DNA from: Rhodoplanes azumiensis
GTDB lineage: Bacteria; Pseudomonadota; Alphaproteobacteria; Rhizobiales; Xanthobacteraceae
Direction of reading: 5' to 3'
Length of the DNA stretch: 64,000 nucleotides
Assembly (NCBI RefSeq): GCF_042682915.1
Contig: NZ_JBHUIW010000018.1
Location: forward strand, 68,157 to 132,156
The position numbers were made by a program, and so were the translations under genes. The notes beneath the pieces are model-generated. The model had not been told where the DNA came from. It did no database searches and saw only the letters and a list, made by a program, of their open reading frames with translations. Below, piece after piece: positions 28,747 through 36,735 of the stretch; within the stretch, counting starts at the first letter, position 1, and every line of letters starts with the position of its first letter.

Positions 28747-29025
28747 TCAACGCCGGACCTCGGGGCAGTCCGGAGGCGCATCCTCGCCCGCGGGGTCGTC
28801 AGGCTCCGGTTTTCGCCCCGACCGGGGCGGCGGCGCCCCGCCGAGCCGCCAGCGCCGGGGGCGCTCGCCACGGGCCGCCTGCTCGGCGCGCAGCCGCTCG
28901 AAATCGGCGCGGTCCTCGTCGCCGAGGAGCTCGATCGAGCCGTCGATCGCGCCCTCTGGCGGCTCACCCGAGAATTCGTATACGATGACCTGGTCTTTTC
29001 CGGGTGGCTTCGAAGCGCCGTTCAT
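28747..29025 (-). CDS. small acidic protein on the opposite strand of the phage
   Basis: A 92-residue protein with no recognised family, rich in Glu, Asp, Pro and Arg. Its body GSIELLGDEDRADFERLRAEQAARG is followed by a Pro-rich tail. AGGAGG sits correctly before the ATG, so it is probably expressed. It is the only gene between the early and late modules and runs against them, the usual place and orientation of a lysogenically expressed cargo (moron) gene or a regulator of the late promoter. Confidence 0.6.
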   Translation of the reverse strand: MNGASKPPGKDQVIVYEFSGEPPEGAIDGSIELLGDEDRADFERLRAEQAARGERPRRWRLGGAPPPRSGRKPEPDDPAGEDAPPDCPEVRR

Positions 29026-29043
29026 GGCCCGCCTCCTGTGATG

Positions 29044-29088
29044 CTGACACCTGTCAGCGACCCCTGTCACCTAACAGCATTGCATAGT
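29044..29088 (+). promoter_or_regulatory. Candidate Mor-dependent late promoter
   Basis: Inverted repeat CTGACA-CC-TGTCAG (29044-29057), a further CTGTCA 13 bp on, and a TATA-like CATAGT at 29083-29088. If that is the -10, the repeat is centred about 44 bp before the start of transcription, the spacing at which Mu Mor binds its middle promoter. It drives towards the capsid gene. Confidence 0.4.
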
Positions 29089-29225
29089 GGATCGCAGAGC
29101 GCCGAGAGCGCCGACGAAAGCCTGTGCCGTGTCCGTCGAGGTTGGCTCCGAGGCGGAAGAGCGGCACCCGAGGCGGGCGCCATGCCGCGGCGCCCGCCTC
29201 CCCTTCCCTCACGCGCGAGACCACG

Positions 29226-30191
29226 ATGGCCCCGAACCGTCCCTTTACCGTCGACCCGGCTCTCACCGCCGTCGCGGTCGGCTACCGCAACCCGGACTAC
29301 ACGCTGATCGCGTCGCAGGTGCTGCCCTACGTCCCCGTGCCGGAGGAGCGGTTCAAGTACACGGTCTATCCGATCAGCGAGAGCTTCAACGTCCCCGAGG
29401 ATCTGCAGGTCGGCCGCATGGGGCAGGTCACTCGGGTGGAGTTCACGGCCGAGCAGGCGACCGCCGAGGTGGACGACTGGGGCGTCGACAACATCGTCCC
29501 GCAGACGGACATCGACGCGGCGGCGCGGCAGCGCGCGGCCGGCACCGGCAACTACGATCCGCGCGCCCGCGCCGTGGAAGGGCTCACGGACATGATCGAC
29601 CTCGCCCACGAGGTCCGGACCGCCCGGCTGGTGTTCAATGCGGCGAGCTATGCGGCGGGCCGCAAGGTCACGCTGTCCGGCACGTCGCGGCTCTCCGACT
29701 ACACCAATAGCGACCCGTTCGGCGTCTTCGACGCTGCGATGAGCGGCACGCTGGTGTTCAAGCCCAACACGGCCGTGTTCGGCAACGATGCGTGGTCGAA
29801 GATCCGCGCGCACCCCCACTTGGTCAACGCGATCCGCGGCACCCTGATGAACAAGGGCCGCATCACGCCGGAAGAGTTCGCCACGCTGTTCGGCCTGCGC
29901 AAGGTGCTGATCGGCGAGGGGTGGATCAACGTCGCCCGGAAGGGCCACGATCCGATCCTGACGAACGTGTGGGGCAAGCACGCGGCTTTCCTGCACCTCT
30001 CCACTTCTCCGACCACCGAACGGACCGTGACGTTCGGCTACACGGCGCGGCTCGGCACGCGCCTGTCCGGCAGCTATCAGGACTCCAGCATCGGTCTGAA
30101 GGGCGCGACGATCATCCGCGTCGGTGAGCAGGCCAAGGAGCTGATCATCGCGCCGGACGTCGGCTACTTCATCGAAAACATCGTCGCCTGA
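29226..30191 (+). CDS. phage major capsid protein
   Basis: A 321-residue protein with the look of an HK97-type coat protein: N-terminal FTVDPALTAVAVGYRNPDY, the VPVPEERFKYTVYP strand, and the capsid-typical block PNTAVFGNDAWSKIRAHPHLVNAI followed by FATLFGLRKVLIGEGWINVA. The ATG at 29226 is chosen because the sequence upstream is Arg/Pro-rich and out of character. In Mu the capsid gene follows the protease gene; here it precedes both Mor and the protease, which is unusual. Confidence 0.78.
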   Translation: MAPNRPFTVDPALTAVAVGYRNPDYTLIASQVLPYVPVPEERFKYTVYPISESFNVPEDLQVGRMGQVTRVEFTAEQATAEVDDWGVDNIVPQTDIDAAARQRAAGTGNYDPRARAVEGLTDMIDLAHEVRTARLVFNAASYAAGRKVTLSGTSRLSDYTNSDPFGVFDAAMSGTLVFKPNTAVFGNDAWSKIRAHPHLVNAIRGTLMNKGRITPEEFATLFGLRKVLIGEGWINVARKGHDPILTNVWGKHAAFLHLSTSPTTERTVTFGYTARLGTRLSGSYQDSSIGLKGATIIRVGEQAKELIIAPDVGYFIENIVA

Positions 30192-30199
30192 GCGGTGCG

Positions 30200-30601
30200 A
30201 TGGCCGACCCACGCCTTCCTGGAATTCTGGCAGAGATCGCCGAGGTGGCCGGCGTCGATACCGCGCTGGCGATCGCGAAGGCGAAAGGCGGCCGCCGGGC
30301 CTCGTTTCCGGTACAAGCCGACGACGATCATTGGCTGGTGAAGACCGTGGGCCGGGAGGCGGCCGATGCGATCTGCAAGCACTTCAGGATCATGTCGGCA
30401 AGCGGCAGGTTGAGCAGCTGCTTCAGCGACGTACCAATTCCGAAGGGATACACGGCCATCATCGCCGTCGCGCGCGCCCGGCTCGAAGAGGCGCTGGCGG
30501 AGGGCAAGTCGGCGTCCGAAGCCGCGAGGATCTCCGGCATGACGGAGCGGACCGTCTTTCGCGCACGCGCCCGATTGTCAGGACGGACGAAATCCAAATG
30601 A
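30200..30601 (+). CDS. Mor-family transcription activator
   Basis: A 133-residue DNA-binding protein of the Mu Mor/C family. N-terminal dimerisation part LPGILAEIAEVAGVDTALAIAKAKGG, a central IPKGYTAIIAVARARL linker, and a C-terminal helix-turn-helix ASEAARISGMTERTVFRARARL. In Mu, Mor or C switches on middle/late genes and lies upstream of them. Here it is inside the late operon, 9 bp after the capsid gene and overlapping the protease gene by ATGA, so it would reinforce its own operon. Confidence 0.8.
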   Translation: MADPRLPGILAEIAEVAGVDTALAIAKAKGGRRASFPVQADDDHWLVKTVGREAADAICKHFRIMSASGRLSSCFSDVPIPKGYTAIIAVARARLEEALAEGKSASEAARISGMTERTVFRARARLSGRTKSK

Positions 30602-31206
30602 GCCGCTCGCCTCTGTCAGCTCCGAACCTCGCCCTCGGCGTCGTGACGCTCGACGTGGCCACGGCCGGCATACCACCCGCGTGGGTGAAGGTCGCGCCGC
30701 GCGGCCCGGTGACGACGCGCGACGGACGAGCTTATCAGTTCGACCCGGAGGCGCTCGCCGCCCGCTTCGCAGCGGACGGCATCGATATCCCGGTCGACCT
30801 CGATCACGCCATCGCTCGCAAGACGCTGTTCGGAGAACGCGCCGATGCGGTCGGGTGGGTGAAGGAGCTGCAGGCCCGCGCGGACGGTCTCTACGCCCGC
30901 GTGGAGTGGCTGGCCGCAGCGACCGCCGCGCTCGCCGCACGGACCCATCGGTTCATCAGCCCCACCTTCAAGCACGACGACAAGGGCACGGCGACGTGGC
31001 TGCACTCGATCGCGCTCGTCGCCGCGCCCGCCCTGTCCATGCCGGCGCTCGCCGCCGCGATCGGCGGCACGGCACCGGCGCCGCGAGACCCGGTGATGCT
31101 GGCCGCGGCGGCCCGTGACTTCCAGACCTCCGAAGCGGCAGCGGGGCGGCCGATCTGCTTCGCCGATGCCGTCGTGGCTCTGTGCGGTGGAAGCATCGAT
31201 CCATGA
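30598..31206 (+). CDS. Mu I-like prohead protease, short form
   Basis: A 202-residue protein of the Mu-like phage protease (gpI) family: APRGPVTTRDGRAYQFDPEALAARF, IPVDLDHAIARK with a probable catalytic His, VGWVKELQARADGLYARVEW and RFISPTFKHD. Mu gpI is about 360 residues, its C-terminal half being scaffold; that scaffold part is missing here, so this is either a truncated or a protease-only form. It is translationally coupled (ATGA) to Mor before it and to the tape measure after it. Confidence 0.75.
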   Translation: MSRSPLSAPNLALGVVTLDVATAGIPPAWVKVAPRGPVTTRDGRAYQFDPEALAARFAADGIDIPVDLDHAIARKTLFGERADAVGWVKELQARADGLYARVEWLAAATAALAARTHRFISPTFKHDDKGTATWLHSIALVAAPALSMPALAAAIGGTAPAPRDPVMLAAAARDFQTSEAAAGRPICFADAVVALCGGSIDP

Positions 31207-33296
31207 GCACGCTCGACGTCTCGCTCCGGCTCAAGCTGGTCAATCTGCTCTCGGGCGAAGCCGCGAAGGCGGCGAAGGATCTCTCCGGCATCAAGACGGC
31301 CGCGAAGGGAATCGAGGGCTCGATCGGCGCCGCCAAGCTCACGCGCGATCTGCGCGAGGTGTCGACCGCATCGGGGCAGGCACGGACGAACATCACGGCC
31401 GTGCGCGCCGCCGTGGCCGGGCTCGGCAACCTCTCCGGTCCGGAGCGGCTCAAGCGGTCGCTCCTGGACACGGCGGCAGCCGCGGCCAAGGCTGGCCGCG
31501 AGCTTTCCGGCGCGCAGATCGCGTCGGCGCGCGCCGCGGCCGGCGGGCTTCCCGGCGGGCTGTCGACGCGCAGGATCGCGGGCAGCATCGGCGCCTACGC
31601 GACCGGCCGGCGCTTCGTGCAAGGCTACGCGGACATGGCCGCGTTCGATCGTCAGATGACACGCATCGGCATCACGGCCGACGCGACCGCCGAGCAGCTC
31701 GCCGAGGCGCGCAAGAAGGTCCACGACCTCGCGTTCGAATTCGGCCTCGCGCAATCGGAGGCCGTGAAGGGTGTCGATGCCCTGGTGACGCAGGGCCTCA
31801 GCCTTCCGGAGGCGCTCGCGCAACTGCGGCCCGTTCTCGCTGCGACGCAGGCAAGCGGTGCAGCCGCCGACGACATGGCGAAGAGCGGCGGCGCACTGAC
31901 GACCAACCTCAAGGTGAAGATCACCGAGCTGGAACGCGCCTTCGATATCCTCGCCTATGCCGGCAAGAAGGGGCAATTCGAGCTGAAGGACATGGCGCAG
32001 TACCTGCCGACGCTCGCCGCGTCCTGGTCGAATGCCGGTCAGGCGGGGATCGACAAGCTTGCCGACCTCGCAGCCGGGCTGCAGATCATTCGCAAGCAGA
32101 CCGGCTCGTCGGAACAGGCGTTCAACGGCATGCGCGACCTGCTCGCGAAGCTGTACACGCCCGAGGTGCAGAAGAACTTCAAGAAGGCGGGTGTCGACCT
32201 CGAGGGGGGTCTGAAGGCGGGACTGAAGGCCGGCAAGCCCCTCCTCGACGTCGTGGTCGAACTGGTGGAGAAGGTCACCAAGGGCGACCTCGCCCAACTC
32301 CCGAAGTTCTTCGGCGAGATCGATTCGCGTCAGGCTGTGAGCGCGCTCGTCAACTTGAAGGCGGAGTTCCGATCGCTGCGCGCCGAGATCAAGCGCTCGT
32401 CGCTCGGCACCATCGCGAGCGACCTTCCGCCGGTCATCAACGACACCGAGTCCAGCATCAAGCGGCTCTCGGATTCCTGGTCCGGATTCTGGCGGAGTGC
32501 CGCCCGGGTGGTCGACAGCGCGGGGGCGAGCACGGCACTCGCCAAGATCACGGCCGGCGCGAATGCCGCCGCCGACGCGCTCGACCGTCACAACGCTCCG
32601 GGCGGCCGGGCCGCCATGGCCGAGGAATTCGGCACCAACCAGAAACGCGGTCAGCTCGACGCACGGATCCGGGAGCTTGAAGAGAAGCTCCGGCAGCGCG
32701 AGACGGCCGTGCGGGATGCCGCCACGGCGCCGCTGGCGTCGTTCCCGGGCCGGGTCCAGAGCGGGGCGAAGGCGCAGGCCGACCGGCGGGCCGCCGACGT
32801 GAGCACCGATGCCGAGGTCAAGCGGCTGCGGGAGAAGCTCAACGAGCTGATCCAGGAGCGGCAGAACCTCTTGGGCGGCGCCAAGCCGGTGATCACCGAC
32901 AAGGATCTCAAGCCGGCCCGCGACCAGATCGCGCGCGACAAGGCCCGCGACCGCTACTTCGACCTGTACCCGACGCTCCGGGGGAACCGGGCGGCACCGG
33001 CGTCGATGATGCCGCCCGTGCAGCCGCTCGATGCCGTCCCGCTCCGGTCGCTGGACGACGTGAAGCGCAAGGCGTCCGATGCCGGCCAGGCGCTCGACCA
33101 GCTCGGCAGCAAGTCGGTGGCGCCGAACGTCGATGTGGCCGCCCTCAAAGAAGCGTTGGAGGTCGCCCGTGCGCTCAAGTCGACGCTGCAACAGATCGGC
33201 AGCATGACGGTCTCGCCGAAGGTCGGAATGCCGAACACCAAGGCGTCGTTCGGCCGGCTCGGCGACAGCACGGGCGCCCTATTCGATCGGGCGTAA
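31203..33296 (+). CDS. phage tail tape measure protein (TP901-like)
   Basis: A 697-residue, mostly helical protein. The core around residues 150-390 (YADMAAFDRQMTRIGITADA, DALVTQGLSLPEALAQLRPVL, YAGKKGQFELKDMAQYLPTL) matches the TP901-type tape measure domain. Coiled-coil stretches follow (about residues 480-560). Tape measure length sets tail length, and 697 residues would imply a tail of roughly 100 nm by the usual rule. No tube, sheath, baseplate or chaperone genes are present nearby, so its role without them is unclear. Confidence 0.82.
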   Translation: MSTLDVSLRLKLVNLLSGEAAKAAKDLSGIKTAAKGIEGSIGAAKLTRDLREVSTASGQARTNITAVRAAVAGLGNLSGPERLKRSLLDTAAAAAKAGRELSGAQIASARAAAGGLPGGLSTRRIAGSIGAYATGRRFVQGYADMAAFDRQMTRIGITADATAEQLAEARKKVHDLAFEFGLAQSEAVKGVDALVTQGLSLPEALAQLRPVLAATQASGAAADDMAKSGGALTTNLKVKITELERAFDILAYAGKKGQFELKDMAQYLPTLAASWSNAGQAGIDKLADLAAGLQIIRKQTGSSEQAFNGMRDLLAKLYTPEVQKNFKKAGVDLEGGLKAGLKAGKPLLDVVVELVEKVTKGDLAQLPKFFGEIDSRQAVSALVNLKAEFRSLRAEIKRSSLGTIASDLPPVINDTESSIKRLSDSWSGFWRSAARVVDSAGASTALAKITAGANAAADALDRHNAPGGRAAMAEEFGTNQKRGQLDARIRELEEKLRQRETAVRDAATAPLASFPGRVQSGAKAQADRRAADVSTDAEVKRLREKLNELIQERQNLLGGAKPVITDKDLKPARDQIARDKARDRYFDLYPTLRGNRAAPASMMPPVQPLDAVPLRSLDDVKRKASDAGQALDQLGSKSVAPNVDVAALKEALEVARALKSTLQQIGSMTVSPKVGMPNTKASFGRLGDSTGALFDRA

Positions 33297-33314
33297 AAGG
33301 GCAGGGAGAAACCC

Positions 33315-33722
33315 TTGAACGAGCCGGAGCGGAAGACGATCGCGGGTATCGAGGTGGTCACCATTCCGGTGGACCTCTATGCCGAGCTGCTCGACTGCCG
33401 CCGCCAGCTCGCCGAGTTAAAGGCGGCCTCGAATGCCGGCTTGAATGCCGTTCGAACGGCTTTCGAGGTCGCGCCGAGGTCGCGTCTCGCCCGGGACCCG
33501 GAGGTCGCCGCCTTCGTCGCCGGGCAGCTCGGCAAGGCGACAGTCCCGGAGATCGAACGGCAGTGCCTCGCGCGGTTCGGCAAGCGCCGGGCGCCCAACC
33601 GGAAGGCGATCTACCGCCACCAGTACCTTCTCCGGCGCCTCGTAACCCTGCGAAGCCTCGGCTGGTCCCGCCAAGCGCCGCCGGCCGGGTGGTCGCGCGG
33701 CCCGGACCCGCCTCCGGGCTGA
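33315..33722 (+). CDS. Mu-like element C-terminal gene, unknown (135 aa)
   Basis: A 135-residue protein starting at TTG (AGGGAG upstream). The first part is a short helical segment (LYAELLDCRRQLAELKA); the second, RDPEVAAFVAGQLGKATVPEIERQCLARFGKRRAPNRKAIYRHQYLLRRL, is basic and looks like a DNA-binding, helix-turn-helix-type region. No family recognised. It is the last gene before the presumed right end. Confidence 0.55.
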   Translation: MNEPERKTIAGIEVVTIPVDLYAELLDCRRQLAELKAASNAGLNAVRTAFEVAPRSRLARDPEVAAFVAGQLGKATVPEIERQCLARFGKRRAPNRKAIYRHQYLLRRLVTLRSLGWSRQAPPAGWSRGPDPPPG

Positions 33723-33980
33723 TCCGGTCCGGCCGCCCGGCGCCGACCGGGAGCGCCGTTCCGTTTCACGAGGTGCCGAAAAGCGTCAACAAGTTTCACC
33801 AGAAAACGGTTCTGCACGGGTAATCCCACAGACACCGAGCACTGGCGACGGACACAGAACGGATTCACTGCCAGCGAGCTGGAAGCGCCGGCTGGAGGCC
33901 CTCTCGGGCGGGTCGGCTGCTGGCATCGGGCATCGGGCGTGCTATGCGGCACCCGAAGCCATTCCACGCAGGTGCCCGCG

Positions 33981-34520
33981 ATGATGCTGCGCTTCTCTTC
34001 GATCGTGCCGCGGCTTTGGGCGACGGTCCTCGTCCGCGCCGGCGTCGTCCGCGCCGGCGCAGCCCTCATCGGCGCAGCCCTCTTGGCGACCTCGCTCGGC
34101 GCCGCCGACCTGCCGGGTCCGGACGACATCGTGGCGCCGGCGCCGACCGCGACCCCGGCCCCGGCCCGGGACGACAGCGGCTCGGCAAGCGATGCCGCGG
34201 CGGCGGACGCGGCCCTGGAGGCCGAGCGGGCCGCCGTGCAGGCGTTCGGGGTGAAGAACCCGGCCTGTCTCGCCTGGGGCGACGGCTGCGTGACCTGCCT
34301 GAAGGGCGAGGACGGCAAGGCGGTGTGTGCGAATCCCGGTCCCGCCTGCCTGCCGCGCGCGACCGCCTGCACGCGGGTTCGCGACCTGCCGGCCGAGCCG
34401 ACGCGGAAGAGCGCCACACCCGAGGGCTCCGGTCCGACGGAGGCCGCGCCGACGAATGCCGCGCCGACGGAGGCCCGTCCGCAGGACGCGCCTCCGGCGC
34501 CGCCGACACCCCGGCCGTGA
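33981..34520 (+). CDS. secreted hypothetical protein with cysteine cluster
   Basis: A 179-residue protein with an N-terminal hydrophobic signal-like segment (about 12-38) ending near GAADLPGP. A conserved-looking core NPACLAWGDGCVTCLKGEDGKAVCANPGPACLPRATAC carries seven cysteines, followed by a low-complexity Pro/Ala/Thr tail. It is the first host gene after the Mu-like element. The cysteine core resembles small rhizobial exported proteins; function unknown. Confidence 0.65.
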   Translation: MMLRFSSIVPRLWATVLVRAGVVRAGAALIGAALLATSLGAADLPGPDDIVAPAPTATPAPARDDSGSASDAAAADAALEAERAAVQAFGVKNPACLAWGDGCVTCLKGEDGKAVCANPGPACLPRATACTRVRDLPAEPTRKSATPEGSGPTEAAPTNAAPTEARPQDAPPAPPTPRP

Positions 34521-34581
34521 GGTTCGGCGGCGAAATCCGGCGGCGAAATCCGGATGTGAGATCCGGCCGTGACCGCGGACC

Positions 34582-35034
34582 CTACTTGCCGCAGTTCCAC
34601 ACCGGACCGATCGGCGTGTCGGTCCAGCACGGGCCGAAGCCGCCGCCGTTCCACCGGCCCTGATAGAAGCGGGCGCCGCCCCAGCCGTAGACCCACTGCC
34701 AGCCGCCCGGGGTGAGATAGCGCCGCCCCGGCCCGTAGGGGCGCGCGATCCAGGCGTCGCGCGAGCGGTAGGGGCTCGTGTCCTGCGGCGGCTCGTAGCC
34801 GGGCAGGAAGCCGTAGCCGCCGCGCGAGCGCCGCACCGTGACCTTGGTCCGCGACTTGACGGCCCCGGCGGCAGGCGCGGAGGTCGCCGCCGCCTTGGCG
34901 CCGGGCCGAGCGGCGGGAGCGGCCACGGGAGCCGGAGCCGCCGCCGGCCCGGCCGGCGCGGCCGGAAGCGCGGTCGGCCGGCCGGCTGCGGCGACGAGCA
35001 GGGTGACAGCGAGAATCGGAGAGATCGGGCGCAT
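34582..35034 (-). CDS. secreted Gly/Tyr-rich hypothetical protein
   Basis: A 150-residue exported protein: signal peptide (about 1-25), a Pro/Ala-rich linker, then a C-terminal domain with RRSRGGYGFLPGYEPP, RPYGPGRRYLTPGGWQWVYG and two cysteines (PCWTDTPIGPVWNCGK). Such short GYxPP/GPxWNCG proteins are frequent in Rhizobiales but uncharacterised. I take MRPISP as the start because it opens the signal peptide. It is convergent with the preceding gene. Confidence 0.65.
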   Translation of the reverse strand: MRPISPILAVTLLVAAAGRPTALPAAPAGPAAAPAPVAAPAARPGAKAAATSAPAAGAVKSRTKVTVRRSRGGYGFLPGYEPPQDTSPYRSRDAWIARPYGPGRRYLTPGGWQWVYGWGGARFYQGRWNGGGFGPCWTDTPIGPVWNCGK

Positions 35035-35508
35035 GGCGATCCTTCTGCCGGGCAAGCGCGGCGCAAAAGCGGCGCCCTCACCCTACTCCGGCCCGACGCC
35101 CGCCTGAAGGGTCGCGCGCGCCCCCGCAACGTTCCGACACCAAACGCGGAGAACGAATCATAACCACCGCGTCGGCGCCATTGGCCGTGCGGCATCACCG
35201 TGAGGAGCACCCGGCGCGGTCGTGGGCCGCCGCGTCGAGCGCGAGCGCGAGGCGCGTCCGTCGGCTCAGATGGTCGTCGTCCGTGCTCGCCCGTGGCGGG
35301 TCGCTTCGGACACGACCCCGGTCTTGTTACAGGCCCCCCCGGCACGACACGAGGGTGTGACGACCGCCGCTGCCGGAACACTTGGCCGTGAAGACGTAAC
35401 CGGTGGTGCCCGCTTCCGTAAGAGCCTGTACGGCCGGCCGCTCAGGCCCGCCTGCGACGCCCGGGACCGAGCGTCGCGACGGCCCCCTTCGCTCACGGAG
35501 ATCATGTG
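35035..35508. other. Promoter region of the bufferin operon
   Basis: About 470 bp without a credible gene. It separates a minus-strand secreted protein from the bufferin operon. I could not place the promoter; in Caulobacter such operons are driven by an ECF sigma factor, which is not encoded in this window. Confidence 0.4.
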
Positions 35509-35790
35509 ATGACCACCAAGCCCGCTCTCGCCGCCGTGCTCGCCGGCTCACTCGCCGCCGCGCTGTCGCTCGCCGCCACGCCCGCCTCGGCGCAGGGCTC
35601 CGACAAGGAAAAGTGCTACGGCGTCGCCCTCAAGGGGCAGAACGACTGCGCCGCCGGCCCCGGCACCACCTGCGCCGGCACGTCCAAGGTCGACTACCAG
35701 GGCAATGCCTGGAAGTACGTCGCCAAGGGCACCTGCACGACCATGCAGACCCCGAAGGGCATGGGCTCGCTGACCGCGAAGTCGAGCTGA
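35509..35790 (+). CDS. bufA: bufferin precursor, DUF2282 (BufA1-type)
   Basis: Precursor of a copper-binding RiPP of the bufferin class, 93 residues. It has a signal peptide (about 1-30, ending PASAQG) and a core with four cysteines in KCYGVALKGQNDCAAGPGT, TTCAGTSK and KGTCTTM, the DUF2282 signature. The cysteines are the likely sites for conversion into thiooxazole-type copper ligands by the neighbouring DUF692 enzyme. GGAG lies 9 bases before the ATG. It heads a four-gene operon with the maturation genes. Homology is clear; copper binding here is inferred from the family. Confidence 0.88.
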   Translation: MTTKPALAAVLAGSLAAALSLAATPASAQGSDKEKCYGVALKGQNDCAAGPGTTCAGTSKVDYQGNAWKYVAKGTCTTMQTPKGMGSLTAKSS

Positions 35791-35871
35791 TCAGGTCGCT
35801 CCACGCGGGTCGGCGCGGCGGGGTCTTCGCCGCGCCGACTCTCTCGGCTCTGACATCACGACGAGACTCCC

Positions 35872-36735
35872 ATGACCTTCGTCCACTCCGCCCTGCCGCT
35901 CGACGCCGGCGTCGGCTTCAAGCCGCAGCATCTCGACGGCCTGCTCGGCGATGCCGCGCCGCTCGGCTTCGTCGAGATCCACGCCGAGAACTACATGGGC
36001 GCAGGCGGCCCGCCGCACGCCATGCTCGCGGCGTTGCGAGAACACTACGCGCTGTCGATCCACGGCGTCGGCCTGTCGATCGGCGCGATGCGACCGCTCG
36101 ATCCGGACCACCTCGACCGCCTGACGGCCCTGTGCGCCCGCCATCCGCCGGCGAGCTTCTCGGAGCATCTCGCCTGGTCGTCGCACGACGACGTCTATTA
36201 TAACGATCTGCTCCCCGTGCCCTACACGACGGAGACGCTCCATCATGTGTGCGAGCATGTCGACACCGTGCAGACCGCGCTGCGTCGCCAGATGCTGTTG
36301 GAGAATCCGTCGACCTACGTGCTGTTCGAGACGAGCACGATCGCCGAGACGGAGTTCCTGCGCGAGGTCGCGCGTCGTACCGGCTGCGGGCTCCTGCTCG
36401 ACGTCAACAACGTCTTCGTCTCGGCCACCAATCACGGTACCGCGGCGGAGGCCTATCTGAGGGACTTCCCGCTGGAGCACGTGCAGGAGATCCATCTCGG
36501 CGGCCACGCCGAGACGACCGACGACACCGGCGCGCCGCTCTTGATCGACGCCCACGGCACGCCGGTCGCCGATCCGGTGTGGAGCCTCTACGCGCAGGTG
36601 ATCGCCCGCACCGGACCGCTGCCGACCCTGATCGAGTGGGACAACGACGTCCCGGATTGGCCGGTGCTGCGCGCGCAAGCGGAGCGGGCGCGGGCGATGC
36701 TGACGCGCGCACGAGCTCGGAAGGACGCCGCATGA
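35872..36735 (+). CDS. bufB: DUF692 multinuclear iron enzyme (BufB maturase)
   Basis: TIM-barrel multinuclear non-haem iron oxidative enzyme (MNIO, DUF692), 287 residues, expected to modify cysteines of the bufferin precursor. It has candidate iron-binding residues in the family motifs EIHAENYMG, SIHGVGLSIG, SEHLAWS, LLENPSTYV, LLLDVNNVFVSATNHG, IHLGGHAE and DAHG. It lies 81 bp after the precursor and overlaps the DUF2063 gene by ATGA. Confidence 0.9.
   Translation: MTFVHSALPLDAGVGFKPQHLDGLLGDAAPLGFVEIHAENYMGAGGPPHAMLAALREHYALSIHGVGLSIGAMRPLDPDHLDRLTALCARHPPASFSEHLAWSSHDDVYYNDLLPVPYTTETLHHVCEHVDTVQTALRRQMLLENPSTYVLFETSTIAETEFLREVARRTGCGLLLDVNNVFVSATNHGTAAEAYLRDFPLEHVQEIHLGGHAETTDDTGAPLLIDAHGTPVADPVWSLYAQVIARTGPLPTLIEWDNDVPDWPVLRAQAERARAMLTRARARKDAA

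Larger units (their letters stand above)
23160..33860 (+). mobile_element. Mu-like transposable prophage, minimal or defective
   Basis: About 10.7 kb containing, in order: XRE repressor (minus), Ner-like protein, MuA transposase, MuB ATPase, three small early proteins, GemA/gp16, a minus-strand small gene, capsid, Mor-like activator, protease, tape measure and an unknown protein. Ends are approximate. On the left, TTTGTCCGCG occurs twice (23163-23172, 23186-23195) and CGTGAAAC at 23173-23180. On the right, the inverse GTTTCAC occurs twice (33763-33769, 33793-33799), which fits MuA-type end sites in inverted orientation. No 5-bp target duplication could be identified. Terminase, portal, tail tube, sheath, baseplate, fibre and lysis genes are missing. 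Confidence 0.8.

Noticed and set aside
23285..33859. Flanking 11-bp direct repeat as integrase-type att sites
   Set aside because: The element encodes a DDE transposase and no tyrosine or serine integrase was seen; Mu makes a 5-bp duplication. Kept only as a note.
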